NCBI GenBank assembly: GCA_963747005.1
Contig: CAVVDT010000015.1
Span: 334,212 to 398,211, forward strand
Reading direction: 5' to 3'
DNA: 64,000 bases
Origin: CAVVDT01 sp963747005
GTDB lineage: Bacteria; Pseudomonadota; Alphaproteobacteria; Rhizobiales; Aestuariivirgaceae
Shown: positions 17,414-26,403 of the stretch, piece after piece
Position numbering within the stretch: position 1 is the stretch's first letter
Layout: each line of letters begins with the position of its first letter
Notes under the pieces: generated by a model
Told to the model about the DNA's origin: nothing
The model's input: only the letters and a program-made list of their open reading frames with translations
The model's database searches: none
Program-made: the position numbers and the translations under genes

Positions 17414-18147
17414 GCCGCCGGCGGCTTGACGCTGAACTGGTGGCGCGCGGCCTCTATGCCTCGCGCTCGCGCGCCGGCGAAGCGGTGAGGCGCGGTGCCG
17501 TGCGGATCGCCGGTCGCGTGGCGAAAAAACCCGGCGATCTGGTGGCAACCGACGTTCAGATCGGGATCGACGACCCGGCCCGCCATCTGGTGTCGCGAGG
17601 CGCTCTGAAACTGATCGCCGCGCTCGATCGCTTCGCCATTGATGTCAGGGGGCTCAAGGCCCTCGATATCGGCGCCTCGACCGGCGGCTTTACACAAGCG
17701 CTGCTGGATCGCGGCGCCGCCCGTGTGATCGCCCTCGATGTCGGACATGGTCAACTGGCGAAGAGCTTGCGCGACGATCCCCGCGTCAGTGCCCTCGAAG
17801 GGATCAATGCCCGCGACCTGAAGGCAAGCGACCTGGCATATTCGCCCCAACTGGTGGTTGTCGATGTGAGCTTCATTTCCCTGCGCCTCGCGTTGCCGGC
17901 GGTGCTTGCGCTGGCACCCCCGGGAGCGATGCTCGTTGCCTTGATCAAGCCGCAGTTCGAGGCAGGTCGTTCAAGCCTGGGCAAGGGCGGCGTAGTGCGC
18001 GATCTCGCGGTGCATGAGGAGGTGTGCGAGCAGATCTCTCGCTGGCTGGAGAGCGATCAGGGTTGGCGGGTCCTCGGCCTCATGCCCTCGCCGCTGCAAG
18101 GCGGTGACGGTAACCGTGAATTCCTCATCCACGCCGTCAAGCCTTGA
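17410..18147 (+). CDS. tlyA: TlyA family rRNA methyltransferase
   Basis: A 245-residue protein with an N-terminal S4 RNA-binding domain (RLDAELVARGLYASRSRAGE, residues 5-24) and a Rossmann FtsJ/RrmJ-like methyltransferase domain with the SAM loop LDIGASTGGFTQALL near residues 84-98 and VVVDVSFISL later. TlyA proteins 2'-O-methylate cytidines in 23S and sometimes 16S rRNA. The historic hemolysin label reflects heterologous effects. Translation probably starts at TTG 17410, overlapping the xseB TGA. It ends in a similar TTG/TGA overlap with the next gene. Confidence 0.9.
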   Translation: MSRRRLDAELVARGLYASRSRAGEAVRRGAVRIAGRVAKKPGDLVATDVQIGIDDPARHLVSRGALKLIAALDRFAIDVRGLKALDIGASTGGFTQALLDRGAARVIALDVGHGQLAKSLRDDPRVSALEGINARDLKASDLAYSPQLVVVDVSFISLRLALPAVLALAPPGAMLVALIKPQFEAGRSSLGKGGVVRDLAVHEEVCEQISRWLESDQGWRVLGLMPSPLQGGDGNREFLIHAVKP

Positions 18148-19226
18148 AAAGGCCCGGCGTGGCGACCAATCTTGATCCTATGCTGAGCCCGATAGACCGA
18201 CTGGCCTATGTGGCGCGCCAAGGGGCCCGTGTCGCCTGGTACATGGGGCACTATTTCGCCTCGCAGCGCTATCACAAGGCCCGCGACGACACCGATGTGC
18301 GGCGCGAAAAGCCGCGTGCGCCCGGCCCCGGCGCCAACCGCCTGCTGGCCGATCTCGCCCGCCTGTTCGAGCGCGATCTGGCCAATATCGCAGCCGGCCA
18401 TTACCCCATGCCGCGCGATGGCGAGGGGACACCCGCCAGCCTGCTTGCCCGCTCGCGCGCCTATTTCGCCGACTTGCCGGCGGCGGCCGAACGCAAGGCC
18501 GAGCGCCGCGGCAACGAAGTCATGAGCGCCGAATTGCGCGACAAGCTCCCGGCCTATTTCCTGCAGAATTTCCATTTTCAGACCGGTGGCTACCTGACCG
18601 AGGAATCGGCCGGGCTCTATGACATGCAGGTCGAAATCCTGTTTTCGGGATCGGCCAGCGCCATGCGCCGCCAGTGCCTGGTGCCGCTGGGTGAATTCAT
18701 GCGCGGCAGGGACCAGCGCCACATGGCGCTGCTCGATGTCGCCTGCGGCACCGGGCGCTTCCTCGGTTCCGTGCGCCAGGCCTACCCGCGCCTGGGGCTC
18801 ACCGGCACAGACCTTTCGGAAAGCTACCTGGGCGAGGCCCGCCGCCACCTGGCACCCTACAGGTCCTGCGGCTTCGTCATGGCCAACGCCGAAAGCCTGC
18901 CCTTTGCCGATCGATCGTTCGATGTCGTCACCTCGATTTATCTCTTCCACGAGGTGCCGCCCAAGGTGCGTCGCATCATCGCAGCCGAATTCGCCCGGGT
19001 CCTGAAGCCCGGCGGGCGGCTGATCTTCATGGATTCGCTGCAAGCGGGCGATGTAGCGGCCTATGACGGCATGTTGCAGTCGTTCCCGCTCAATTTCCAC
19101 GAGCCCTATTACGCCACCTACAGCCGCGAGGACCTTGCCGCCCTGTTCGCCGAGGCGGGACTTCAAGCGGTGTCGAGTGAACCGGTGTTCCTCTCCAAGC
19201 TGGTGGTCTCCGACAAGCCGGCATGA
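18144..19226 (+). CDS. Class I SAM-dependent methyltransferase of unknown substrate
   Basis: A 360-residue protein (348 if translation starts at ATG 18180). The first half is helical and rich in basic residues; the second half is a Methyltransf_11-type domain with the SAM loop LLDVACGTGRFLG and the later SFDVVTSIYLFHEVPP and RVLKPGGRLIFMDS blocks. The family is often found as the partner of tlyA in alphaproteobacteria, but its acceptor is unknown. TTG 18144 overlaps the tlyA stop, whereas ATG 18180 lacks a good ribosome binding site, so I keep the longer frame. It ends only six bases from the convergent bacA stop. Confidence 0.78.
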   Translation: MKRPGVATNLDPMLSPIDRLAYVARQGARVAWYMGHYFASQRYHKARDDTDVRREKPRAPGPGANRLLADLARLFERDLANIAAGHYPMPRDGEGTPASLLARSRAYFADLPAAAERKAERRGNEVMSAELRDKLPAYFLQNFHFQTGGYLTEESAGLYDMQVEILFSGSASAMRRQCLVPLGEFMRGRDQRHMALLDVACGTGRFLGSVRQAYPRLGLTGTDLSESYLGEARRHLAPYRSCGFVMANAESLPFADRSFDVVTSIYLFHEVPPKVRRIIAAEFARVLKPGGRLIFMDSLQAGDVAAYDGMLQSFPLNFHEPYYATYSREDLAALFAEAGLQAVSSEPVFLSKLVVSDKPA

Positions 19227-19232
19227 GCGCTT

Positions 19233-20249
19233 TCAGCCTCTTTGGGCCGCGCTCACCCCGGTTTCCCCGCCCGCCTCGCGTGCCGTGATCTGCGCCTCGA
19301 ACGCCCGCAAGCGCTTGAAGATGGAGATCAGCACCACGATGGTCGTCCAGGCGTTGACCAGATACTGGAACGAGCTTTCCACCCGCCCGAAGGCGCGCAC
19401 GATCTGCTGCATCACCCCGAGCGTTATGACGCCTGAAACGATGGTTGGTCCAAGCGCGATATAGGGCACCAGCACCCCGAACTGCAGGTAGGAATAGCGC
19501 GCCACGTCGAAATACAGATAGTTGAGGAACAGCCGGAAATAGTTGTGCCGGATATGGCTGAAGAGGTCAGTTACCGTCATCGGCTCGGCTCGCGCGCTGT
19601 CGTCCTCGCCATAAACCAGTTCCTTGCGGTAGGCGGCCTCCACCCGCTGGTTCTGAAACTCGAGGCCCGGCAGGCGGATGCCGACCAGCGCCAGCGCCAC
19701 CGTTCCGCTGAGCGCAAAGGCGATGGCTACCCACACCAGCGCCTTGGGTACCGGGCCGAGCCACGGCAGTTCCGTCACATTGTCGGACAGCACCCACAGG
19801 ATGGGTAAAAAGGCGAACAGCGTCATCACCGAGCGCATGAAGCTGACGCCCAGATCCTCGACGATGCTGGCAAAGCGCATGGTGTCTTCCTGCACCCGCT
19901 GGGCAGCACCTTCGATATGGCGCACCGTCTCCCAGTGGGAGATGTAGTAGGCATTCATCGCGGTGCGCCAGCGGAAGATGTAGTGCTTGATGAAGAAGCT
20001 CAAGACCGTGGCGATCAGGATATAGACGCCGGCGATCCGCCCGAAGGTCATGAGCTGGGCCAGGAACTCGGGGAAGGTCACCGCCCCCGGCTTGCCCAGG
20101 GCCTTCTGCACCAGGTTGTAGAAGGTTCCGAACCATTCGTTGATCTGAACGTCCAGTTCCACCTGATACCAGGTGGCGACCAGGATGACGACGCTGCCGG
20201 CCATCGACCACGGCCACCATTGGCGATTGAGGAAGAACGAACGGAACAT
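19233..20249 (-). CDS. bacA: SbmA/BacA family peptide transporter
   Basis: A 338-residue inner membrane protein with about seven to eight hydrophobic segments and the N-terminus MFRSFFLNRQWW that resembles SbmA/BacA. Conserved family parts are seen in RWRTAMNAYYISHW, EGAAQRVQEDTMRFASIVE and the C-terminal FKRLRAFEAQI. SbmA and BacA are proton-driven importers of antimicrobial peptides; rhizobial BacA is needed for symbiosis with some hosts and affects very-long-chain fatty acids in lipid A. It is shorter than E. coli SbmA (about 406). It is the last gene of the fabI-phosphatase-aroC-HAD-bacA run. Confidence 0.87.
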   Translation of the reverse strand: MFRSFFLNRQWWPWSMAGSVVILVATWYQVELDVQINEWFGTFYNLVQKALGKPGAVTFPEFLAQLMTFGRIAGVYILIATVLSFFIKHYIFRWRTAMNAYYISHWETVRHIEGAAQRVQEDTMRFASIVEDLGVSFMRSVMTLFAFLPILWVLSDNVTELPWLGPVPKALVWVAIAFALSGTVALALVGIRLPGLEFQNQRVEAAYRKELVYGEDDSARAEPMTVTDLFSHIRHNYFRLFLNYLYFDVARYSYLQFGVLVPYIALGPTIVSGVITLGVMQQIVRAFGRVESSFQYLVNAWTTIVVLISIFKRLRAFEAQITAREAGGETGVSAAQRG

Positions 20250-20283
20250 GGGTCGGAAGTCCTTTTGTGAAGATGCGGCGCCG

Positions 20284-20988
20284 TCAGCAACCGAGTTGGC
20301 AGGCCAGATCGATGAAGTCGCCAGCGACGATATCGGCATTGGCGGGCGATATGTCGGTTTCGCCATCGGGCCCGTGTTCCAGCGGGCGGGCAACGAAGGC
20401 GGTCTTGAGGCCCAGCGCCCCCGCCGCCGCGAGGTCGCCGACATGGGCGGCGACCATCATGCAGCGCGCAGGCGGCAGATCGAGGGCGGCCGCCGAAGCC
20501 AGATAGACTTGCGCGTCGGGCTTGTAGGTATGGGCGATTTCCGCCCCGAGGACGGTGTCCCAGGGCAGCCCGGCGTATCTGGCGATATCCACCATCAGAC
20601 GGATATGCCCGTTGGAGACCGGCGCCACAACGTAACTTTTCTTAATGCGCGTGAGCCCTTCCACCGCGTCGGGCCAGGGATCGAGCCGGTGCCAGCATTG
20701 GGCCAGCGCCCGGCGGTCGTCCTCGCCCGGAACCGGCAGCCCAAGGGCCTCAAAGGCATCCGCCACATTTTCCGCATGCAACTGGTCGAGCTTGGTCCAG
20801 GCCCGGCGCCCGGTGCGCACTTCTTCCATGTAGGGGTCGTAGAAAGACCGCCAGGCGTCCGCCAGCCGGCCCCAGTCGGCCCTGAGGCCCTTGCCGGCGC
20901 CGTAGCGTTCAAGGTCGCGCGCCACCGATGTGCGCCAGTCGACGACGGTGCCGAAGACATCGAAGAACAAGGCGTCGACGTCGACCAT
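20284..20988 (-). CDS. Haloacid dehalogenase, type II
   Basis: A 234-residue HAD hydrolase. Motif I is FFDVFGTVVD with D10 as the expected nucleophile, motif II is PVSNGHIRL, motif III is the lysine in YKPDAQVY, and motif IV is MVAAHVGDL. The pattern is that of type II 2-haloacid dehalogenases, in which the aspartate forms an ester and halide leaves; some family members act on other phosphoesters. The start ATG 20988 shares its last base with the aroC stop (TGATG), so the two are coupled. The frame stays open further upstream but without conserved sequence. Confidence 0.87.
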   Translation of the reverse strand: MVDVDALFFDVFGTVVDWRTSVARDLERYGAGKGLRADWGRLADAWRSFYDPYMEEVRTGRRAWTKLDQLHAENVADAFEALGLPVPGEDDRRALAQCWHRLDPWPDAVEGLTRIKKSYVVAPVSNGHIRLMVDIARYAGLPWDTVLGAEIAHTYKPDAQVYLASAAALDLPPARCMMVAAHVGDLAAAGALGLKTAFVARPLEHGPDGETDISPANADIVAGDFIDLACQLGC

Positions 20989-22082
20989 CAGCCGGCCTGT
21001 CCCGTCTGGCCGCGATGACGCAGGAAATGATCCGCCAGCACCAGCGCCATCATCGCCTCGCCCACCGGCACCGCCCGGATGCCGACGCACGGGTCATGGC
21101 GGCCCTTGGTGACGATCTCGGTCTCCTCGCCCGTTGCCGTGATGGTGCGGCGCGGCGAGAGGATGGAGGAGGTGGGCTTGACGGCAAACCGCACCACCAC
21201 GTCCTGACCGGAGGAAATGCCGCCCAGGATGCCGCCGGCATGGTTGGAGAGAAATTTCGGGGCGTTGCCTTCCGTGCGGATTTCGTCGGCGTTTTCTTCG
21301 CCGCTGAGCGCCGCGGCGGCAAACCCCGCCCCGATTTCCACGCCCTTCACCGCATTGATGCTCATCATCGCCGAAGCCAGATCCTGGTCGAGCTTGCCGT
21401 AGATCGGCGCCCCCAATCCGGCGGGCACGCCCGAGGCCACCACTTCGATGACGGCCCCCACGGATGACCCTTTCTTGCGGATGTTGTCGAGATAATCCGC
21501 CCACATTTCAGCGGCCTCGGCGTCGGGGCAGTACAGCGGATTGCGCTCCACCTCCGCCCAGTCCCACCCGGCGCGATCAACCTTGTGTTTGCCCATCTGT
21601 ACGACGCACCCGCGAATTTCGACGCCCGGAATGATCTTGCGCGCCACCGCCCCTGCCGCTACCCGCGAGGCCGTCTCGCGCGCCGAGGAACGCCCGCCGC
21701 CGCGATAGTCGCGAAGTCCGTATTTCGCCATGTAGGTGAAGTCGGCATGGCCGGGGCGATATTTGTCGCGGATGTCGGCATAGTCCTTGGAGCGCTGGTC
21801 GACATTGTCGATCATCAGGCAGATGGGCGTGCCGGTGGTGACCGGTCCTTCCATGCGCTCATCGGCAAAGGTGCCCGACAGGATGCGTACCGTATCGGGT
21901 TCGCGACGCTGCGTGGTGAAGCGCGACTGGCCGGGCCGGCGGCGGTCGAGATGGTGCTGGATGTCGGCTTCGGTGAGGGGGATGCCCGGCGGGCAGCCGT
22001 CGAGGACGCAGCCGATGGCCACGCCGTGGCTTTCGCCAAACGTCGTCATGCGCAGCATGTGGCCGAAAGTGTTGAAGGACAT
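20988..22082 (-). CDS. aroC: Chorismate synthase
   Basis: The 364-residue enzyme has the chorismate synthase signatures: TTFGESHG near residues 12-19, the flavin-binding RPGQSRFTTQRREPDTVRI region, RDYRGGGRSSARETASRVAA and the C-terminal GRHDPCVGIRAVPVGEAM. It catalyses the last step of the shikimate pathway, EPSP to chorismate, with reduced FMN. MSFNTF at 22082 is the natural start, as in related proteins, although an open frame continues upstream. It lies 40 bases after the phosphatase gene in the fabI run, an arrangement seen in many rhizobial genomes. Confidence 0.97.
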   Translation of the reverse strand: MSFNTFGHMLRMTTFGESHGVAIGCVLDGCPPGIPLTEADIQHHLDRRRPGQSRFTTQRREPDTVRILSGTFADERMEGPVTTGTPICLMIDNVDQRSKDYADIRDKYRPGHADFTYMAKYGLRDYRGGGRSSARETASRVAAGAVARKIIPGVEIRGCVVQMGKHKVDRAGWDWAEVERNPLYCPDAEAAEMWADYLDNIRKKGSSVGAVIEVVASGVPAGLGAPIYGKLDQDLASAMMSINAVKGVEIGAGFAAAALSGEENADEIRTEGNAPKFLSNHAGGILGGISSGQDVVVRFAVKPTSSILSPRRTITATGEETEIVTKGRHDPCVGIRAVPVGEAMMALVLADHFLRHRGQTGQAG

Positions 22083-22122
22083 GGGCGGCGTCCAGGCGGA
22101 ATGAAACGGGCTGGTGAAGCTA

Positions 22123-22737
22123 TTACGTGTCCCCGCCCCGCGCGTCAAACCAATCGAGCCCGCCGCCTGCGATGCGGAAAAACCGGTCCTGCGGCACCTT
22201 GAGCTGCACGATCTCGCGTTTGGGAAGATCGAAGACGAGGCCGCGCAGGATGCGGCTGATGCCGCCATGGGCGACAACGATGGCGGGCCCATCGAGGCTC
22301 GCCAGCCACTCGCCGACCCGCCGGCGGCCATCGTCGTAGCTCTCGCCGCCGGCCGGGCGCCAGTCGTGATAGTGCTCCGGATCGACCTCAGGCCTTACGC
22401 CGAGCGCATGTATGTCGGCCCACGCCGACCCCTCGACTTCGCCGAACGACAATTCCCGCAACCGGTCGTCCATCTGCACGACATCCTCGCCAAGACCATA
22501 GGCATCGAGCACCGCCGCCATGGTCTGGCGGGCGCGGGCGAGGGGGCTTGAAATGAACCCGAACGCGGCCGGCGAGGGGAGGATTTCCGCCAGTTTTTCA
22601 GCCATCCGGCGGGCCTGCTCGCGCCCCGTCGGGTTGAGCGGAATGTCCGTCTGGCCCTGGATGCGGCGCTCGTGGTTCCAGTCGGTCTCGCCGTGCCGGA
22701 GAAGATAGATCGGCGGCAGTCGCGATGGATCAATCAC
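22123..22737 (-). CDS. Histidine phosphatase family protein
   Basis: About 204 residues. The phosphohistidine loop is YLLRHGETDWN, the SSPLARARQTM block carries the second arginine, and AIVVAHGGISR has the distal histidine; this is the phosphoglycerate mutase-like catalytic set. The substrate is unknown: such proteins include cofactor-dependent mutases, alpha-ribazole phosphatases and broad phosphatases. The frame lacks an ATG; I choose GTG 22737, which leaves an eight-base overlap with fabI, over TTG 22755, which would give a 26-base overlap. It is coupled to fabI and precedes aroC. Confidence 0.85.
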   Translation of the reverse strand: MIDPSRLPPIYLLRHGETDWNHERRIQGQTDIPLNPTGREQARRMAEKLAEILPSPAAFGFISSPLARARQTMAAVLDAYGLGEDVVQMDDRLRELSFGEVEGSAWADIHALGVRPEVDPEHYHDWRPAGGESYDDGRRRVGEWLASLDGPAIVVAHGGISRILRGLVFDLPKREIVQLKVPQDRFFRIAGGGLDWFDARGGDT

Positions 22738-23554
22738 CGTTGCCAACGGTCGCAATATCGGGAGCGGCCGGATTCTTCATGCCGACAATATGGTAGCCCG
22801 CGTCCACATGCAGGATTTCCCCGGTCACCCCGCGCCCCAGGTCAGAGAGCAGATAGAGCCCGGTATCGCCGACCTCGTCGGTGGTAACGGTGCGCCGCAG
22901 GGGCGAATTCAGTTCGTTCCACTTGAGGATGTAGCGGAAATCGCCGATGCCGGAGGCGGCCAGCGTCTTGATCGGTCCGGCCGAAATGGCGTTGACGCGG
23001 ATGTTCTTCTCACCCAGATCGGCCGCCAGATAGCGCACCGAGGCCTCCAGCGCCGCCTTGGCGACGCCCATCACATTGTAGTGAGGCATCCATTTTTCGG
23101 CGCCGTAATAGGTGAGAGTGACGAGCGATCCGCCTTCGTTCATCAGCTTTTCGGCCCGCTGCGCCACGGCGGTGAAGCTGTAGCAGGAGATATAGAGGGT
23201 CTTGTGGAAGTTATCCGCCGTGGTGTCGACATAGCGTCCATCGAGCTGGTCCTTGTCGGAAAAGGCGATGGCATGCACGACGAAGTCGAGCTTGCCCCAG
23301 GCCTTTTCCAGCGCCTCGAAAGTCGCATCGAGAGAGGCATCGTCGGTGACATCGCACGGCAGGACGATCTTTGAGCCGATGCTGGCGGCCAGCGGCTCAA
23401 CCCGCTTCTTCAGCGCATCGCCCTGGAAGGTGAAGGCCAGTTCGGCGCCATGCCGGGCCAGCGACTGAGCGATGCCCCAGGCGATGGAGCGGTTGTTGGC
23501 CACGCCCATGATAAGCCCGCGCTTGCCGGCCATCAGCGGTCCGGGTTCGCTCAT
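22730..23554 (-). CDS. fabI: Enoyl-[acyl-carrier-protein] reductase (NADH), FabI type
   Basis: A 274-residue SDR-fold reductase. The nucleotide loop begins RGLIMGVANNRSIAWGIAQ. The FabI active-site pair is the tyrosine and lysine in HYNVMGVAKAALE (Yx6K), preceded by YYGAEK, and the sequence SAGPIKTLAASGIGDF is diagnostic. It reduces trans-2-enoyl-ACP to complete each cycle of fatty acid elongation and is the target class for triclosan. ATG 23554 has GAGAGGAAC upstream. It is divergent from pdxH, with 180 bases between them that presumably carry both promoters, and is first in its five-gene run. Confidence 0.96.
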   Translation of the reverse strand: MSEPGPLMAGKRGLIMGVANNRSIAWGIAQSLARHGAELAFTFQGDALKKRVEPLAASIGSKIVLPCDVTDDASLDATFEALEKAWGKLDFVVHAIAFSDKDQLDGRYVDTTADNFHKTLYISCYSFTAVAQRAEKLMNEGGSLVTLTYYGAEKWMPHYNVMGVAKAALEASVRYLAADLGEKNIRVNAISAGPIKTLAASGIGDFRYILKWNELNSPLRRTVTTDEVGDTGLYLLSDLGRGVTGEILHVDAGYHIVGMKNPAAPDIATVGNGD

Positions 23555-23734
23555 GATGTTCCTCTCGATATCTCGAATTCGGCATTGATGCCCGCTCGGG
23601 CGGGGTGCAATTTACATAAATTGCCCGTCCGGTCCACCACAAAGCGGCAAATGCGGTCTTGGGGGGCGTGGTACAATCGCGGTTGATCGCTTATGTAAGG
23701 CCGAGAATTTCCATAGAGTTCGCCGTCCAGCCCC

Positions 23735-24373
23735 ATGTCCAATGTCATCGATACGCTTTCCGTCATCACCGCGGCTTCCGGTTTTACCGAGCGCGACGAT
23801 CCCTTTGCGCTGTTCGGTGAATGGATGGCCGATGCGGATAGGTCCGAGCCCAACGATCCCAACGGCGTGTGCCTGGCAACCGTCGATGCCGACGGCCTGC
23901 CCGATGCCCGCATGGTCCTCCTGAAAGGCTTCGATGAGAAGGGTTTTGTCTTCTACACCAACTACGAAAGCGCCAAGGGCCGCGAGATCCTGCAGAACCC
24001 CAAGGCCGCCCTGTGTTTCCATTGGAAGTCGCTGCGCCGTCAGGTGAGGGTGCGCGGGCCCGTGGAACAGGTCACTAGCGAGGAGGCGGATCAGTATTTT
24101 GCCTCGCGCCATCGCGAAAGCCGCATCGGTGCCTGGGCCTCGCAGCAGTCGCGCCCGCTCGAAAGCCGTTTTGCCTTGGAAAAGGCGGTGGCGAAATTTG
24201 CCGCGCGCTATGCCATCGGCGAGGTGCCCCGCCCGCCCTACTGGTCGGGCTTTCGCATCCGGCCCGTCGCCATGGAATTCTGGCACGACCGGCCGTTCCG
24301 GCTGCACGACCGCGTGCGGTTTTTTCGCAAGACACCCGAAGGTCCGTGGTCCAAGGTGCGTCTTTATCCCTGA
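23735..24373 (+). CDS. pdxH: Pyridoxine/pyridoxamine 5'-phosphate oxidase
   Basis: A 212-residue FMN-dependent oxidase. Recognisable parts are PNGVCLATVDADGLPDAR, the FMN-binding RMVLLKGFDEKGFVFYTNYE, ALCFHWKSLRRQVRVRGPVE and the C-terminal WSGFRIRPVAMEFW and WSKVRLYP blocks that contact PLP. It makes pyridoxal 5'-phosphate by oxidising PNP or PMP. Length fits the family (210-230). The cofactor it makes serves the two aminotransferases and MetC nearby, but that is not evidence of co-regulation. An SDR gene follows 11 bases later. Confidence 0.96.
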   Translation: MSNVIDTLSVITAASGFTERDDPFALFGEWMADADRSEPNDPNGVCLATVDADGLPDARMVLLKGFDEKGFVFYTNYESAKGREILQNPKAALCFHWKSLRRQVRVRGPVEQVTSEEADQYFASRHRESRIGAWASQQSRPLESRFALEKAVAKFAARYAIGEVPRPPYWSGFRIRPVAMEFWHDRPFRLHDRVRFFRKTPEGPWSKVRLYP

Positions 24374-24384
24374 AAGTCGAAGCC

Positions 24385-25140
24385 ATGAACCAGACACCAG
24401 AAGCTGAGCGCAAGACGCTCCTGTTGACCGGCGCCTCGCGCGGCATCGGCCATGCCACGGTGAAGCGTTTTTCCACCGCCGGCTGGCGCGTCATCACCTG
24501 CTCACGCCATCCCTTCCCCGAGGATTGCCCGTGGGAGGCCGGGCCCGATGACCATATCCAGGTCGATCTGGCCGACATCGCCGACGTCGAGCGCGCCATT
24601 GGCGAGATCGGAGCGCGGCTGAAGGCGCAGGGCGGCCGCCTGCATGCCCTGGTCAACAATGCCGCTGTCTCCCCCAAGCTGCCCGGCGGCGGGCGCATGA
24701 ACACGCTGGAGACCGCGGTTGGCGACTGGAAGACCATCTTCCAGGTGAATTTCTATGCCCCCATCATGCTGGCCCGCGGCCTCATCGAGCAACTGAAGGC
24801 CGCCAAGGGCTCGGTGGTGAACGTCACTTCCATCGCCGGCTCCAGCGTTCACCCCTTCGCCGGTTCGGCCTATGCCACCTCCAAGGCGGCGCTCGCCTCC
24901 CTCACTCGCGAGATGGCCGCCGACTTCGGCCCCTTCGGCATCCGGGTGAACGCCATCTCGCCGGGCGAGATCGAAACTTCCATCCTGTCCCCGGGCACCG
25001 AAAAGATCATTCCCCATATCCCCTTGCGCCGCCTCGGCCAGCCTGAGGAAGTGGCCAAAGCCATCTATTTCCTGTGCACCGATGCCTCCAGCTACGTGAG
25101 CGGCGCTGAACTGCACATCAACGGCGGCCAGCATGTCTGA
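24385..25140 (+). CDS. Short-chain dehydrogenase/reductase
   Basis: A 251-residue classical SDR. The NAD(P) loop LLTGASRGIGHATV is at about residues 12-25, NNAAVSPKL follows, and the active-site tyrosine and lysine are in SAYATSKAALASL (YxxxK). The C-terminal SYVSGAELHINGGQHV block is typical of the cyclohexanol/3-ketoacyl reductase-like group. Substrate unknown. MNQTPE at ATG 24385 is taken as the start because an upstream extension would overlap pdxH. Its 3' end overlaps metC by eight bases, so they are probably co-translated. Confidence 0.82.
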   Translation: MNQTPEAERKTLLLTGASRGIGHATVKRFSTAGWRVITCSRHPFPEDCPWEAGPDDHIQVDLADIADVERAIGEIGARLKAQGGRLHALVNNAAVSPKLPGGGRMNTLETAVGDWKTIFQVNFYAPIMLARGLIEQLKAAKGSVVNVTSIAGSSVHPFAGSAYATSKAALASLTREMAADFGPFGIRVNAISPGEIETSILSPGTEKIIPHIPLRRLGQPEEVAKAIYFLCTDASSYVSGAELHINGGQHV

Positions 25141-26275
25141 CAACGACTTGCGGCCGGAGACCATCGCCGCCCACGCGCTGGAAGCTTTTGATCCGGCGAC
25201 CGGGGCCGTGGTGCCCCCCTTGCATGCCTCCACCACCTTCGCCCGCGATGCCGATTATGGCCTTCGCATGCCCTCCAGCTACCAGCGCAACGGCCACCCC
25301 ACCCTGTGGCAGGCCGAACGCACCATTGCGGCGCTGGAAAAAGGCGCCGAGGCGCAACTGTTTTCCTCAGGCATGGCAGCGTTGGTGGCCCTCGTCGAGA
25401 CGGTGCCTGAGGGCGCCCATGTGGTGATGCCGGAGATCGTCTATTACGGCACCCGCGACTGGCTGAAACGCCAGGAGATGAAGGGCCGCCTGACCGTTTC
25501 GATGTTCAAGGCGGGCGAGAAGGGCGGACTGCAACGCGCCATTGCCGCCGGGAAGACCGACCTGGTGTGGGTCGAAACCCCGTCCAATCCCACCTGGGAC
25601 GTCATCGACATCGCCGAAGCCGCCCGCCTCGCCCATGCCGCCGGCGCCATCCTGGCGGTGGATTCGACCGCTGCCGGCGCCGTCACCACTCACCCGCTGG
25701 CGCTCGGGGCCGATATCGTCTTCCATTCCGCCACCAAATATCTCAACGGCCATTCCGATGTGTTGGCGGGGGTGCTGGTGACGGGTGAGATCAACGACCG
25801 CTGGAACGCGGTGAAGGCCCTGCGCACCCAGTTGGGCGCCCCGCTCGCGCCGTTCGAGAGCTGGCTGTTGATCCGCGGCATGCGCACCCTTTTCGTGCGC
25901 TTTCGCCAGGCTTCGGCCAACGCCCTTGCCATCGCCCGCCATTTCGACGCCCATCCTGGCCTTGAGGCGGTGCTCTATCCGGGCCTGCAAGGCCATCCCG
26001 GCCACGCGATCGCCCGCCGCCAGATGACCGACGGGTTCGGCGGCATGATGTCGCTCATGGTGCGTGGCAATCTGGCCGAGACCACCGCCGTCCTCAAGCG
26101 CCTGAAGGTCTTCACCCCCGCCACTTCGCTGGGCGGGGTGGAATCGCTGATCGAGCACAGGAAGCTCATCGAGAGCCCCGACAGCCCGGTGCCCGACAAT
26201 CTCTTGCGGATGTCGGTGGGCATCGAGGCGGTGGACGACCTGATCGCCGACCTCGAACAGGCGCTGGATGTTTAG
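25133..26275 (+). CDS. metC: Cystathionine beta-lyase (Cys/Met metabolism PLP enzyme)
   Basis: A 380-residue fold-type I PLP enzyme. It has SSGMAALVALVETVP, VWVETPSNPTWDVIDI and the PLP lysine in VFHSATKYLNGHSDVLAG; the C-terminal TSLGGVESLIEHR is typical of MetC. It should cleave cystathionine to homocysteine, pyruvate and ammonia in methionine synthesis, although cystathionine gamma-lyase or gamma-synthase activity in this family cannot be excluded. It is last in the pdxH-SDR-metC run, and two hairpins follow before the convergent aminotransferase. Confidence 0.88.
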   Translation: MSDNDLRPETIAAHALEAFDPATGAVVPPLHASTTFARDADYGLRMPSSYQRNGHPTLWQAERTIAALEKGAEAQLFSSGMAALVALVETVPEGAHVVMPEIVYYGTRDWLKRQEMKGRLTVSMFKAGEKGGLQRAIAAGKTDLVWVETPSNPTWDVIDIAEAARLAHAAGAILAVDSTAAGAVTTHPLALGADIVFHSATKYLNGHSDVLAGVLVTGEINDRWNAVKALRTQLGAPLAPFESWLLIRGMRTLFVRFRQASANALAIARHFDAHPGLEAVLYPGLQGHPGHAIARRQMTDGFGGMMSLMVRGNLAETTAVLKRLKVFTPATSLGGVESLIEHRKLIESPDSPVPDNLLRMSVGIEAVDDLIADLEQALDV

Positions 26276-26301
26276 ATGGCGGTCCCGCCCTTCTGCGTCA
26301 T

Positions 26302-26376
26302 GCGCGGGCTGTGACCCGCGCGTCCTTTGCAGCCATGCCCCGCAGCGAAAAGGATGGCCGGGTCAATGCCCGGCCA
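26302..26376. terminator. Two hairpins between convergent genes
   Basis: Two stem-loops lie between metC and the minus-strand aminotransferase. The first has arms GCGCGGG and CCCGCGC at 26302-26321. The second has arms TGGCCGGG and CCCGGCCA at 26355-26376. Neither has a long T run, so they may act through stem strength or be a dispersed palindromic repeat. The flanking sequence (GCAGCGAAAAGGATGGCCGG) resembles palindromic repeats common in rhizobial intergenic regions. Confidence 0.65.
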
Positions 26377-26403
26377 CGACGAGTTCAACGCTGAAGCAGG
26401 CCG

